The translations under genes and the position numbers were made by a program. 64,000 bases of DNA from Sphingobium sp. CR2-8 (GTDB taxonomy: Bacteria; Pseudomonadota; Alphaproteobacteria; Sphingomonadales; Sphingomonadaceae), in the NCBI RefSeq assembly GCF_035818615.1, contig NZ_JAYKZY010000002.1, positions 1,676,501 through 1,740,500 of the forward strand. Direction: 5' to 3'. Below are positions 37,251 through 47,087 of the stretch, in pieces. The notes beneath the pieces were generated by a model that saw only the letters and a program-made list of their open reading frames with translations, was not told the DNA's origin and made no database searches. Position 1 is the stretch's first letter. The number at the start of each line of letters is the position of its first letter.

Positions 37251-37865
37251 ATGACACCTCCCTGGCTTCTTCCTGTCTTTGTCCTGCTGCTGGGCTATCT
37301 GCTCGGCTCCATCCCCTTTGGCCTGATCCTGACCCGGCTGACCAACGCGGGCGATTTGCGACAGATCGGATCGGGCAGCATCGGCGCGACCAACGTGCTG
37401 CGCACCGGGCGCAAGGGGCTGGCGGCGGCGACCTTGCTGCTGGACTTGCTGAAGGGCGCTGCGGCGGTGCTGATCGGCGCGGCCCTGGTCGATGGCGGTG
37501 GGCCGATGGCGGGTGCGATGGCGTTTATCGGCCATTGCTATCCCGTCTGGCTGCGCTTTGCCGGGGGCAAGGGCGTGGCGACGATGATGGGCGTGGTGAC
37601 GGCGATGTTCTGGCCTGCCGGGTGCATATTTGCAGCGGTGTGGCTGACGGCCTTGTTCGGCACGCGCTGGTCGTCGGTCGGCGGCATGACGGCGGCGGTC
37701 AGCGCGCCGATCGCCATGGGCGCCTTCGGCCGGATCGACCTGGTGCCCGTCGCCCTGGCGCTGGCGCTGATCGTGTTGTGGCGGCATCGCTCCAATATCG
37801 CGCGGTTGACGAAGGGCGAAGAACCGAAGATCGGCAGATCCAAGACCGAGCCTTCCGCCGAATGA
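37251..37865 (+). CDS. plsY: Glycerol-3-phosphate acyltransferase PlsY
   Basis: Transfers acyl groups from acyl-phosphate to glycerol-3-phosphate, the first step of phospholipid synthesis in most bacteria. The 204-residue membrane protein has about five helices and the three PlsY motifs: GSIPFGLILTRL, GSGSIGATNVLRTGRKG and GHCYPVWLRFAGGKGVAT. The stop overlaps dprA by 4 bases. Confidence 0.95.
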   Translation: MTPPWLLPVFVLLLGYLLGSIPFGLILTRLTNAGDLRQIGSGSIGATNVLRTGRKGLAAATLLLDLLKGAAAVLIGAALVDGGGPMAGAMAFIGHCYPVWLRFAGGKGVATMMGVVTAMFWPAGCIFAAVWLTALFGTRWSSVGGMTAAVSAPIAMGAFGRIDLVPVALALALIVLWRHRSNIARLTKGEEPKIGRSKTEPSAE

Positions 37866-38944
37866 GCGAGCGGGAGCGGTTCGATCGCCTGCGGCTCATC
37901 CGCTCTCCCCGGATCGGTCCGGTCAGCTATCGGCAATTGCTCGCGCGGTTCGGGACCGCTGGCGAAGCGTTGCGCGCCATTCCCGATCTTGCCGCGCGCG
38001 GCGGCGGCAAGGCGCGCGTGGCGGATGCGAGCGCGGTGGAGAAGGAGATCGCGCAGAGCCGGGCATTAGGCGCGCGCTATCTGCTGATGGGCGATGCCGA
38101 TTATCCCGCGCTGCTGGACCAGTTCAACGGCGCGCCGCCCGCGTTGATCCTGCGCGGCGACTTAGCTTTGGCAGGCGGGCAGTGCATCGCGATGGTCGGT
38201 GCGCGCAATGCGTCCGCCGCCGCCTGTCGCTTTGCGCGCAGCCTGGCGCAGGATCTGGGACAACGCGGCGCGGTGGTCGTGTCTGGGCTGGCGCGCGGCA
38301 TCGATACCGAGGCGCATCGCGGGTCGATCGCCAGCGGGACGATCGCCGTGATCGCGAGCGGGATCGACGTCGCTTTCCCGCCGGACAATGCGGCCTTGCA
38401 GGAACAGATTGCGGGCGAAGGGCTACTGGTCACGGAGCATCCGCCCGGCACCCAGCCGCTGGCGCGGCATTTCCCCGCGCGCAATCGCATCATTGCGGGT
38501 CTGAGCGTCGGCACGGTGGTGGTGGAGGCCGCGCCGCGATCCGGTTCGCTGATTACCGCGCGGCTGGCGGGCGAGGCGGGGCGGGAGGTCATGGCGGTGC
38601 CGGGATCGCCGATCGATCCGCGCGCGCAGGGGTGCAACCAGCTTATCCGCGAGGGCGCGATCCTGATCCAGAACGCCGCCGACGTGCTGGAGGCGGTGGG
38701 TAGCATCGATCCGCGTATGGTGCGGCAGGGCAGCTTCGGGTTCGTCGGCGAACCGGTGTCGAGCGACGTCGCCGCGCAGGAGCGGGAGGCGGTGATCGCC
38801 CTGCTGGGGCCGGTGGCGGTGCCGATCGACGAACTGATCCGGCTGTCGGGCCTGTCGCCCGCCGTGGTGCAGACGATATTGCTGGAACTGGAGCTGGCCG
38901 GACGGACGGACCGGCATTCAGGGGGTAAGGTGTCACTGATATGA
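37862..38944 (+). CDS. dprA: DNA-processing protein DprA
   Basis: Loads RecA onto incoming single-stranded DNA during transformation; present in most bacteria. The 360-residue product has an N-terminal SAM-like domain, a Rossmann core with IAMVGARNASAAACRFA and VVSGLARGIDTEAHRG, and a C-terminal winged-helix domain (about 295-358). Start at 37862 overlaps plsY; the longer frame that begins inside plsY is not used. Confidence 0.94.
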   Translation: MSERERFDRLRLIRSPRIGPVSYRQLLARFGTAGEALRAIPDLAARGGGKARVADASAVEKEIAQSRALGARYLLMGDADYPALLDQFNGAPPALILRGDLALAGGQCIAMVGARNASAAACRFARSLAQDLGQRGAVVVSGLARGIDTEAHRGSIASGTIAVIASGIDVAFPPDNAALQEQIAGEGLLVTEHPPGTQPLARHFPARNRIIAGLSVGTVVVEAAPRSGSLITARLAGEAGREVMAVPGSPIDPRAQGCNQLIREGAILIQNAADVLEAVGSIDPRMVRQGSFGFVGEPVSSDVAAQEREAVIALLGPVAVPIDELIRLSGLSPAVVQTILLELELAGRTDRHSGGKVSLI

Positions 38945-38954
38945 GCGAAGCATC

Positions 38955-39629
38955 ATGAACGAAACGGCAAGACGGATCGAGATCGGCGGCATTTTTTCCG
39001 CGGCCCTGGGCGATATCGGTCGGGACATCGCCCGCTATGGCGGGTTTGCGGTCGTGATCGGAGTGCTGGGCGGCCTGACGGACACCTATCTTCCGCAGGC
39101 CGGAAACATGGCGAGCAATATCGCCCTCTTCTTCCTTTCGGTGCTGGCGGTCTATCATACGCTACGGACGCGACTGGGCGCGGTCGAGATATCGCCCCGC
39201 TTCGGCGCGGCCTTCGGTTTCAGCCTGGTCTCCGGCCTCGCTATGGCGCTGGGGTTCGTGCTGCTCATCGTGCCGGGCGTGCTGCTGTTCGTTCGCTGGG
39301 CGGTGGGACTGCCCGCGCTGTTGCGCGAAAATCTGGGCATCACGGAGGCCATGCGGCGCAGCAGCGTGCTGACGCAGGGCAATCGCTGGCGGATATTGGG
39401 CCTCGGCCTGCTGATCTGGGTGCCGTTCCTGATCGTGATGGTGGCGATCGGCGGCCTGTCCGCCGCCTTTGCTGGAGAAGCGAGTCTGGACTCGCTCCTC
39501 TTCAACATATTGGTCAACCTGGCGGCGGGCGGTGCATCGATCCTGAGTTCGGTATGTTGGACCGAGGCCTATCTCACCTTGTCGCGGGAGGATGAAAGCG
39601 GGCGGTCGCTGGCGGAGATTTTCGCCTGA
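38955..39629 (+). CDS. Multi-pass membrane protein, 224 aa
   Basis: About five to six hydrophobic helices (near 28-45, 52-67, 85-115, 145-170 and 180-205). The stretch VPGVLLFVRWAVGLPALLRENLGITEAMRRSSVLTQ is reminiscent of the glycerophosphoryl diester phosphodiesterase membrane domain and of YciC-like proteins. Only 10 bases after dprA, so probably in the same operon. Function unknown. Confidence 0.7.
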   Translation: MNETARRIEIGGIFSAALGDIGRDIARYGGFAVVIGVLGGLTDTYLPQAGNMASNIALFFLSVLAVYHTLRTRLGAVEISPRFGAAFGFSLVSGLAMALGFVLLIVPGVLLFVRWAVGLPALLRENLGITEAMRRSSVLTQGNRWRILGLGLLIWVPFLIVMVAIGGLSAAFAGEASLDSLLFNILVNLAAGGASILSSVCWTEAYLTLSREDESGRSLAEIFA

Positions 39630-39711
39630 AATGGAGCGGGAAAGACTGGCATATGGCGGCGCTTGACGCGATAGCGACTTCGCCGCCAAAATCGCGCGTA
39701 CGTGTGAGGCA

Positions 39712-39717
39712 TATAAT
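39712..39717 (+). promoter_or_regulatory. topA: Perfect TATAAT close to the topA start
   Basis: TATAAT lies 12 bases before the topA ATG, which has no Shine-Dalgarno sequence. If used as a -10 the mRNA would be almost leaderless. The -35 position reads poorly, so this is tentative. Confidence 0.35.
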
Positions 39718-39729
39718 TTCGGGGCCATA

Positions 39730-42317
39730 ATGCAGCTTGTCATCGTAGAATTGCCGGCCAAGGCGAAGACCATCGAGAAATATCTGGGCGGCGATTTCCA
39801 CGTCCTGGCCAGCTATGGCCATATCCGCGACCTGCCGGCGAAAGACGGATCGGTCGATCCCGACGACGGCTTTGCCATGTCCTGGGAGAATTATGGCGAC
39901 AAGGGCAAGCAGCTGAAAGCCATCACCGATGCGTCGAAGAAGGCGACGCGATTGATCCTGGCCACTGACCCTGATCGCGAAGGGGAGGCGATCAGCTGGC
40001 ATGTGCAGGAAGTGCTACGCGCCAAGAAGGCGCTGCCGTCGGTGGTCGAGCGCGTGACGTTCAACGCGATCACGAAGGCGGCTGTGCTGGACGCTATGGC
40101 CAAGCCGAGGGCGTTGGACGAGGATCTGATCGACGCCTATCGGGCGCGCCGGGCGCTCGACTATCTGGTGGGCTTCACCCTGTCGCCGGTGCTGTGGCGC
40201 AAGCTGCCCGGGGCGAAGTCGGCGGGCCGCGTGCAGTCGGTCGCGCTGCGGCTGGTGGTGGAGCGCGAGCGCGAGATCGAAAGCTTCACGCCCCAGGAAT
40301 ATTGGTCGGTCGCGGCCGAGATGGAGCAGGACGGGCAGGGCTTCACCGCGCGCCTCGTCCGCTGGAAGGGCGAGAAGATCGAGCGCCTGACCATCGGCAA
40401 GGAAGGCGACGCCATGGCCGCGAAGGCGGATGTGGAAGCCGGGCGCTTTACCGTCGACAAGGTCGAGACGAAGCCGCTCACCCGTAATCCTCCCGCACCG
40501 TTCACGACGTCGACGCTGCAACAGGAAGCCGCGCGCAAGCTGGGTTTCTCGGCCAGCCATACGATGCGGATCGCGCAGCAACTCTACGAGGATGGCGCGA
40601 TCACCTATATGCGTACCGATGGCGTACAGATGGACGGCAGCGCCATTTCCGCTGCGCGCAAGGCGATCGCGGAGCGCTATGACGGTGGCTATCTGCCCGA
40701 AAAGCCACGCCAATATCAGACCAAGGCGAAGAATGCGCAGGAAGCGCATGAAGCTATCCGCCCGACAGAATTCGGTCGCGATAAGGTGGGGTCGGGCGAT
40801 CATGCGCGCCTGTACGACCTGATCTTCAAGCGCGCGCTGGCCAGCCAGATGGCGTCGGCGCGGCTGGAGCGGACGACGATCGACCTGGTCGATGGCAGCG
40901 GTAGCCATACGCTGCGCGCGACCGGGCAGGTCGTGATCTTCCCCGGCTTCCTGGCGCTCTACGAGGAAGGGCGCGACGACAGTGAGGATGACGACAGCAA
41001 GCTGCTGCCGCGCATCAGCGAGGGTGATGCCCCCGCCAAGAAGAAGGTGAGCGCCGACCAGCATTTCACCCAGCCCCCGCCGCGTTATTCCGAAGCGAGC
41101 CTGGTCAAGCGCCTGGAGGAACTGGGCATCGGGCGTCCGTCCACCTATGCTTCGACCTTGCAGGTGCTGAAAGACCGCGACTATGTGCGGATCGAGAAGA
41201 ACCGCTTCTTCGCGGAGGAGAGCGGGCGGCTGGTGACGGCGTTCCTGGAGCGTTTCTTCGAACGCTATGTGTCCTACGACTTCACCGCCGGGCTGGAAGA
41301 TGAGCTGGACGAGATTTCCGGCGGGCGCGCGCAGTGGCAGGCGGTGCTGGAAGCCTTCTGGCGTGATTTCAAGCCCAAGACGGCCGAGATCATGGAGCAG
41401 AAGCCGAGCGACATCACGGCGGAACTGGACAAGTTTCTGGAACCGATGCTGTTCCCCCCAAGGCGGACGGCAGCAACCCGCGCGCCTGCCCGCTCTGCGC
41501 CGACGGTCAGCTTTCCCTGCGTGGCGGACGGTTCGGGGCGTTCATCGCCTGCTCCAACTATCCCGAGTGCAAATATACGCGCAAGTTCGGCCAGCCGGGC
41601 GGCAAGGACGGCGAGGATACGGGGCCGGAGGTTCTGGGCCAGCATCCCGAGACGGGGCAGGACATCGTCAAGAAGTCCGGTCGTTTTGGTCCCTATATCG
41701 AAATGGGCGAGGGCAAGGAGGCCAAGCGCGGCTCCATCCCCAAGGATCTGCCCGATGGCGAGATGACGCTGGATTGGGCGGTGAAGTTGCTGAGCCTGCC
41801 GCGCGAGGTGGGGCTGCATCCCGAAACCGGCTTGCCGATCGTGGCGAATATCGGGCGCTTTGGTCCCTATCTGCTGCATGACGGCAAATATGGGCGACTG
41901 GCGAACACGGCCGAGATTTTCGAGGTCGGCATGAACAGCGCGGTGGTGAAGCTGGCCGAGGCGGCCAACCGTGGGCCGCGCAGCGCCGGGCGGGAGCCGT
42001 TGAAGGTGCTGGGCGCACACCCCCGCACCGAGGCGGAGATCAAGCTGATGGAAGGCCGCTATGGCGCTTACGTCACCGACGGTACGACCAATGCGACCTT
42101 GCCCAAGACGGTGGACAAGGACCAGTTGACGCTGGAGAAAGCGGCGCAGCTGATCGACGCACGTGCGGCGGCGGCCCCGGCCAAGAAGGGGGCGAAGAAG
42201 AAAGCTGCCCCTAAAAAGGCTGCGGCAAAGAAACCAGCCGCCAAGAAGGACGGCGAGACCGTAAAGAAGCCGGCGGCTAAAAAGGCACCTGCGAAGAAGA
42301 AGGCGGCGGCCGAGTAG
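39730..42317 (+). pseudogene. topA: DNA topoisomerase I, apparent -1 frameshift at 41454-41459
   Basis: Relaxes negatively supercoiled DNA. The first frame encodes the Toprim domain (VIVELPAKAKTIEKYLGG) and the catalytic core with Tyr293 in ITYMRTDG, up to FLEPMLFPP. After the C6 run at 41454-41459 the natural protein continues in the -1 frame: ADGSNPRACPLCADG with zinc-ribbon cysteines, CSNYPECKYTRKFG, GRFGPYIEMG, and a lysine/alanine-rich tail to 42317. One more C would join the two halves into about 862 residues. TopA is essential in most bacteria, so a sequencing error or slippage is likelier than loss. Typed as pseudogene only because the frame is broken as given. Confidence 0.9.
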
Positions 42318-42334
42318 GCCGTGTCGCCCGGTGG

Positions 42335-42358
42335 CGGGCCGCATCTGGTTGCGGCCCG
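42335..42358. terminator. GC hairpin between convergent topA and era
   Basis: A perfect 9-base-pair stem (42335-42343 with 42350-42358, loop of six) with no T run on either side. A possible weak or factor-dependent terminator. Confidence 0.35.
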
Positions 42359-42377
42359 TCGGCCCTGGCGACATAGA

Positions 42378-43286
42378 TCATTCGACCCAGTCGAGGCCGA
42401 TGTCGCGATAGATGCCGCGATCGTCCTCCCAGTCTTCCTTCACCTTGACGTGCAGATAGAGGTGGACCTTGACGCCGAGCAGGGTTGCAAGTTCGGCGCG
42501 GGCCTTCGACCCGATTTCCTTCAGGCGCTGTCCGCCCTTGCCCAGCACGATAGCGCGCTGCGTCGGACGACCGACCAGGATCTGCTGGTGGATTTCGACC
42601 GATCCGTCGTCGCGTTCCTTATATTGTTCGGTGTCGACGGCGGCGGCATAGGGCAGTTCGGCATGCAGCTGGTGATAGAGCTGCTCGCGCGTGATTTCGG
42701 CGGCCAGCATGCGGTCGGTGGCGTCCGACACCTGATCTTCGGGGAAATGCCACGGTCCTTGCGGCATCGCCTGGACGAAGGCTTTCTTCAGTTCGGGCAG
42801 GCCGTCGCCGGTCGCGGCGGAGACGAAGAAGATTTCGTCGAAACCCAGCGTGTCGTTCAGCACCTGGGTATGGGTCAGCAGCTTTTCCTTGATCGCGATA
42901 TCGACCTTGTTGAGGATCAGCCATTTGCGTTCGGTGCGGTGTTTGAGCGCTTCGATGATCGGTTCCAGCTTGGGACCACGCCCGGCCTTGCCATCCACCA
43001 CCATCGCGATCAGGTCCGCGCCCTGCGCGCCGCCCCAGGCTGCCTGCACCATCGCGCGGTCCAGCCGCCGCTTGGGCGCGAAGATGCCGGGCGTGTCGAC
43101 CAGCACGATCTGCGCATCGCCCTCTATCGCGACGCCCATGACGCGGGTACGCGTGGTCTGCGCCTTGGGGCTGGTGATCGCCACCTTTTGCCCTACGAGC
43201 GCGTTGACCAGCGTGGACTTGCCCGCATTGGGGGCGCCGACGACGGCGATGACGCCGCAGCGCTGGGTATTGATGTTGTCTTCCAA
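42378..43286 (-). CDS. era: GTPase Era
   Basis: A GTPase that binds 16S rRNA and helps 30S assembly. The 302-residue product has G1 GAPNAGKST, G3 DTPGIF, G4 NKVD and a C-terminal KH domain with AIVLGKGGQRLKEIG. The start is TTG at 43286, 6 bases after GGAG; no ATG precedes the G1 loop in frame. The GGAG straddles the edge of a dispersed repeat. In related genomes era follows rnc directly; here a GIY-YIG gene intervenes. Confidence 0.94.
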   Translation of the reverse strand: MEDNINTQRCGVIAVVGAPNAGKSTLVNALVGQKVAITSPKAQTTRTRVMGVAIEGDAQIVLVDTPGIFAPKRRLDRAMVQAAWGGAQGADLIAMVVDGKAGRGPKLEPIIEALKHRTERKWLILNKVDIAIKEKLLTHTQVLNDTLGFDEIFFVSAATGDGLPELKKAFVQAMPQGPWHFPEDQVSDATDRMLAAEITREQLYHQLHAELPYAAAVDTEQYKERDDGSVEIHQQILVGRPTQRAIVLGKGGQRLKEIGSKARAELATLLGVKVHLYLHVKVKEDWEDDRGIYRDIGLDWVE

Positions 43287-43609
43287 AAATAACTCCGTTC
43301 GCGCTGAGCCTGTCGAAGCGCTTTACTTTCTTGATTCGATCGCGCCAATGTGGAAATCAGGGACCAGTCTTCGCGGATGAGAGCCAGTTTCTTCGCTCGG
43401 TTCCATCCCTTGATCTGCCGTTCGGCTTCAAGTGCCTCCATACGCGTGCCGAACGCCTGCGACCAGACCAGTTTTATCGGTTGGCGGGATTGGGTGTAGC
43501 CTGTGATTTGTCCGACTTCGTGTTGGCCAATCCTGACTTCCAGATTATCGGTATGACCGACGTAAAAGCTGCGGTCTGCGCAATGCAGCATGTAGGTCCA
43601 GAATGTCAT
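43193..43609 (-). CDS. GIY-YIG nuclease family protein, C-terminus running through a repeat into era
   Basis: A small single-domain GIY-YIG protein: TYMLHCADRSFYVGHT (the GIY and YIG positions are degenerate Y-M-L and Y-V-G), GYTQSRQPIKLVW and EAERQIKGWNRAKKLALI. The domain ends near residue 92. The remaining 46 residues are translated from the dispersed repeat (ALRQAQRERS) and from the first 94 bases of era in another frame, so the natural stop seems lost. Biological role of this family is unknown. It splits lepB-rnc from era and has repeats on both sides. Confidence 0.82.
   Translation of the reverse strand: MTFWTYMLHCADRSFYVGHTDNLEVRIGQHEVGQITGYTQSRQPIKLVWSQAFGTRMEALEAERQIKGWNRAKKLALIREDWSLISTLARSNQESKALRQAQRERSYFWKTTSIPSAAASSPSSAPPMRASPRWSTRS
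43295..43319. repeat. Dispersed repeat, single arm, at the era start
   Basis: CCGTTCGCGCTGAGCCTGTCGAAGC, one arm of the GTTCGxxCTGAGCxTGTCGAAG family. Its outer edge supplies part of the GGAG of era. Confidence 0.8.
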
Positions 43610-43634
43610 CGGAAAAACAAGCTTTCGAGAGAAA

Positions 43635-43712
43635 CCGTTCGGGCTGAGCCTGTCGAAGCCTCTTCCTTATTTCAAGAGAAGAAAGGCCCTTCGACAGGCT
43701 CAGGGCGAACGG
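43635..43712. repeat. Dispersed repeat, paired arms, between GIY-YIG gene and rnc
   Basis: Arm CCGTTCGGGCTGAGCCTG... from 43635 and an opposing arm ending GGCGAACGG at 43712 with about 25 bases between them; together a long imperfect palindrome. Confidence 0.85.
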
Positions 43713-43727
43713 ATTGAGAGGTTGTTT

Positions 43728-44399
43728 TCAACCCGCCAGCTTCTCCAGCAGCGCCTTGGCAGCCGCCGTCTCCGCTTCCTGCTTCGATCCGCCCGTCGCG
43801 ACCGCTTCGCCTGCGCCCTTGATCGACACCGTCACGGTAAATCGCAAAGCGTGGTGCGGGCCGGATCGGTCGGTCAGGATATATTCTGGGGGCTTGCGCT
43901 TGTTGGCGGCGGCCCATTCCTGGAGGTAGGATTTGGGATGGCGCGGGGCACTGGTCTGGGTGTCGACCCGGTCGTTCCAGAGGCGACGGACGAGCGTCCG
44001 GGCTTCGTCAAGGCCGCCCTCCAGATAGAGCGCGCCGATCAGCGCCTCCATGACGTCGCCCAGCACATTGTCGCTGTCGGCCGCGCCGTCGTCGCGTGCT
44101 TGTTTCCCCAGTACGAGGTAGGTGGGGACGCCGGCGGTGCGCGCCACTTCGGCGCAGGTTTCGCCCGACACCAGCGCGTTGAAGCGGCGGGACAGCTTGC
44201 CTTCGGGTTCGTCGGTGAAGCGTTCGAACAGCCATTCGGCAACCAGCAGGCCCAGGATACGGTCGCCCAGAAATTCCAGCCGCTCATAATTGACCGCCTT
44301 GGCGCTGCCATGGGTCAGCGCCTGTTCGAAGCGGGCCGGATTTTCAGGTGCCCGGCCGATCAGGGCCTTCAACCAGGATGCGGTATCGGGTTTGCTCAA
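43728..44399 (-). CDS. rnc: Ribonuclease III
   Basis: Cleaves double-stranded RNA, including the rRNA precursor. The 223-residue product has the RNase III signature ERLEFLGDRILGLL, the second catalytic region DVMEALIGALYLEGG and a C-terminal double-stranded RNA-binding domain ending GGSKQEAETAAAKALLEKL. I chose the TTG at 44399, which overlaps the lepB stop as TTGA; a longer start at 44447 would lie inside lepB. Confidence 0.94.
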   Translation of the reverse strand: MSKPDTASWLKALIGRAPENPARFEQALTHGSAKAVNYERLEFLGDRILGLLVAEWLFERFTDEPEGKLSRRFNALVSGETCAEVARTAGVPTYLVLGKQARDDGAADSDNVLGDVMEALIGALYLEGGLDEARTLVRRLWNDRVDTQTSAPRHPKSYLQEWAAANKRKPPEYILTDRSGPHHALRFTVTVSIKGAGEAVATGGSKQEAETAAAKALLEKLAG

Positions 44400-45220
44400 A
44401 AGCCTTCCCCGATACGGCTCCAGCGTGCAGCCGTGAACCAGGTCCAAGGCAGCAGCCAGTTGGCGCTGCCGTCGGTCGAGAAGACCGAGATCATCGCCTT
44501 GCCCACCAGATTTTCTTCGGGGACGAGGCCGATGCCGCCGCCTTCCACCGCGGGAAAGCGGCTGTCGGCGCTGCGATCGCGATTGTCGCCCATCATGAAC
44601 AGATGCCCCTGCGGCACCAGCACCGTGTCGCGGTCGTCGGCTGCGCCGTCGGGCAGCAGGTCGAGCACGTTATAGCTTTTGCCGCCGGGTAGCGTTTCGC
44701 GGAACTGGGGATAGCGGCATTGCTTGCCGCCGCCCGGTGCAGCCTGCTCGAAATCGGGGCGGTAGCAGGGGGATGCCGCGCCTTCCCGGGCGGCCGCTTC
44801 GACCATGTTCGGCGTCACCGGGATGACGAGGTCGGCGACCTTCTGCTTGGGGATGGCCTGGCCGTTCAGATAGACGGTCCCGCCACGCACGCCGATCATG
44901 TCGCCGGGCAGGCCGATGACGCGCTTGATATAGTCGTTCTTCTGGTTCGGTGGCGCCTTGAACACCACCACGTCGCCGCGCTGGGGCGTGGACGCCAGGA
45001 TGCGGCCGGGGATCAAAGGAATCGAGAAGGGCAGCGAATAGCGCGAATAGCCATAGGGCCATTTGGCGACCAGCAGATAGTCGCCGATCAGCAGGCGCGG
45101 CTGCATCGATTCCGACGGGATGTTGAACGGTGATATGATGAAGCTGCGCAGGATGAAGACGAACAGCCCGAGCTTGGCGAGAAACCAGATGAAGTCCCGC
45201 GTTTCCGATTTGGCAGTCAT
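44396..45220 (-). CDS. lepB: Signal peptidase I
   Basis: Cleaves signal peptides of exported proteins in the inner membrane. The 274-residue protein has one N-terminal helix, the catalytic serine in IPSESMQPRLLIGDYLLV, the catalytic lysine in NDYIKRVIGLPGD and box E GDNRDRSADSR. First gene of the lepB-rnc-era cluster. Confidence 0.95.
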   Translation of the reverse strand: MTAKSETRDFIWFLAKLGLFVFILRSFIISPFNIPSESMQPRLLIGDYLLVAKWPYGYSRYSLPFSIPLIPGRILASTPQRGDVVVFKAPPNQKNDYIKRVIGLPGDMIGVRGGTVYLNGQAIPKQKVADLVIPVTPNMVEAAAREGAASPCYRPDFEQAAPGGGKQCRYPQFRETLPGGKSYNVLDLLPDGAADDRDTVLVPQGHLFMMGDNRDRSADSRFPAVEGGGIGLVPEENLVGKAMISVFSTDGSANWLLPWTWFTAARWSRIGEGF

Positions 45221-45396
45221 GGATTGTCGTCTATTCCCTTGGAGATGCCCACAAAGCGGCCGTGGCGGCTTTTGGGGCCTGATGTGATGCGCGTCAAGCA
45301 GTCCTTAACGATGCAAAAGACGAGGCTTTGGGCTAAGCATAGCGGGAATCGACCGGTGCAGCGTCGATATCGACCAACGTCATGAGGGATATATCC

Positions 45397-46913
45397 ATGC
45401 CCAGTCCTGCACTGCCAAGTTCTTTGGCGGCCATTGCCGCGCTTCCGCAAGCCGACCTGAAGACCATCTTCACCACCGACCCCGATCGTCTGTCCAAGCT
45501 GGTCCTGACCCAGGGGCCGATCCGGTTCGACTGGTCCAAGACCCATCTGACCGACGATCTGCTGGCGCAGTTTCTCACGCTGGCGGAAGAACGGGGCTTT
45601 GGCAAATGGCGCGACGCGCTGTTCGCGGGCCAGGCCGTCAATAACAGCGAGGGCCGTGCCGCCGAACATCCCGCCGAACGGGGGAGGGCAATGCCGACAG
45701 CGTCGCCCATGCCAAGATGCTGCATCAGCGGATGCGCGGCCTGATCGACGCGATCGAGGCGGGCGCGCTGGGCGAGGTGCGCCATATCCTGCATATCGGC
45801 ATCGGCGGGTCGGCGCTGGGACCGAAGCTGATCGTGGATGCGCTGGACGGCGACGGCGTGCGGTACGACGTAGGGATCGTGTCCAATGTCGACGGCACCG
45901 CACTGGAGCGCGCGATCGCCGATTTCGATCCGCACACGACGTTGATCGCGATCGCGTCCAAGACCTTCACCACCAGCGAGACGATGCTGAACGCGGCGAG
46001 CGCGATCAACTGGATGGTCGAAGCCGGGGTGGACGATCCCTATGGCAAGGTGATCGCGCTGACCGCCGCGCCCGAAAAGGCGATGGAGTGGGGCGTCGAT
46101 GAAACGCGCATCCTGCCCTTCGCGGAAAGCGTGGGCGGGCGCTATTCGCTCTGGTCCTCGATCGGCTTTCCCGCGGCGCTGGCGCTGGGCTGGGATGCGT
46201 TCGAAAGCCTGCTGGAGGGCGCGGCGGCGATGGACCGCCACTTCCGCCTGTCCGATCCTGCCGAGAATGCCCCGCTGATCGCGGCGTTCATCGACCAATA
46301 TTATACCCGCGTGATGGGATGCCAGACCCGCGCGCTGTTCGCCTATGACGAGCGGCTGGCGCTGCTGCCCTTCTACCTTCAGCAGCTGGAGATGGAGAGC
46401 AACGGCAAGAGCGTGACCCGCGATGGCGAACCGGTCGATGGGCCGACTGCGCCGATCACCTGGGGTGGCGTAGGCACCGATGCGCAGCATGCGGTGTTCC
46501 AGTTGCTGCACCAGGGGACGATCGTGTCGCCGGTCGAGTTCATCGCGTCGATCGAGCCGGGGCATGTGCTGGACCCGGCGCATCATCGCGCGCTGCTGGT
46601 CAACTGTTTCGCGCAGGGCGCGGCGCTGATGCGGGGCAAGGACAATGCGGACGATCCCGCGCGGTCCTATCCGGGCAACCGGCCGTCGACCACCATCCTG
46701 CTGGACGACGTCACGCCCGAAGCGCTGGGCGCGCTGATCGCCTTTTACGAGCATCGGACCTTCGCCAATGCCGTGCTGATGGGGATCAACCCGTTCGACC
46801 AGTTCGGCGTGGAACTGGGCAAGGAGATCGCCAAGTCGATCGAGGCGGATGGGGCCACGGGATTCGATCCGTCGACCATGGCGCTGATCAAGATTGCATT
46901 GGGGACCGCGTAA
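45397..46913 (+). pseudogene. pgi: Glucose-6-phosphate isomerase, apparent -1 frameshift at 45680-45684
   Basis: Interconverts glucose-6-phosphate and fructose-6-phosphate. The first frame runs from ATG 45397 (7 bases after GAGGGA) through VNNSEGRAAEH and is then lost; the protein resumes one base back as GEGNADSVAHAKMLHQ and continues with HIGIGGSALGP, ASKTFTTSETM, GGRYSLWSSIG and NRPSTTILLDD to 46913. Adding one G to the run of five at 45680-45684 restores a protein of about 505 residues. Everything else looks intact, so a homopolymer miscall is the likely cause. Confidence 0.9.
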
Positions 46914-46920
46914 CTTCATT

Positions 46921-47002
46921 CGCCGTTCGGTTCGAGCGTGTCGAGAACCCTTCTCGATACGCCTTCTCGGCTATGCTCGAAGGCTACTCGAACTGAACGG
47001 CG
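46921..47002. repeat. Palindromic dispersed repeat between pgi and gor
   Basis: CGCCGTTCGGTTCGAGCGTG... faces ...ACTCGAACTGAACGGCG; outer arms pair over 8 bases and the inner part has further symmetry. Confidence 0.75.
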
Positions 47003-47087
47003 GTCTTGAAAGCAATGGGAAGAATATTCCCATTTGTAACTAGCGCCTGCACCCGCCATATCCCCGGCACTTAATCGGAGGCCAGGC

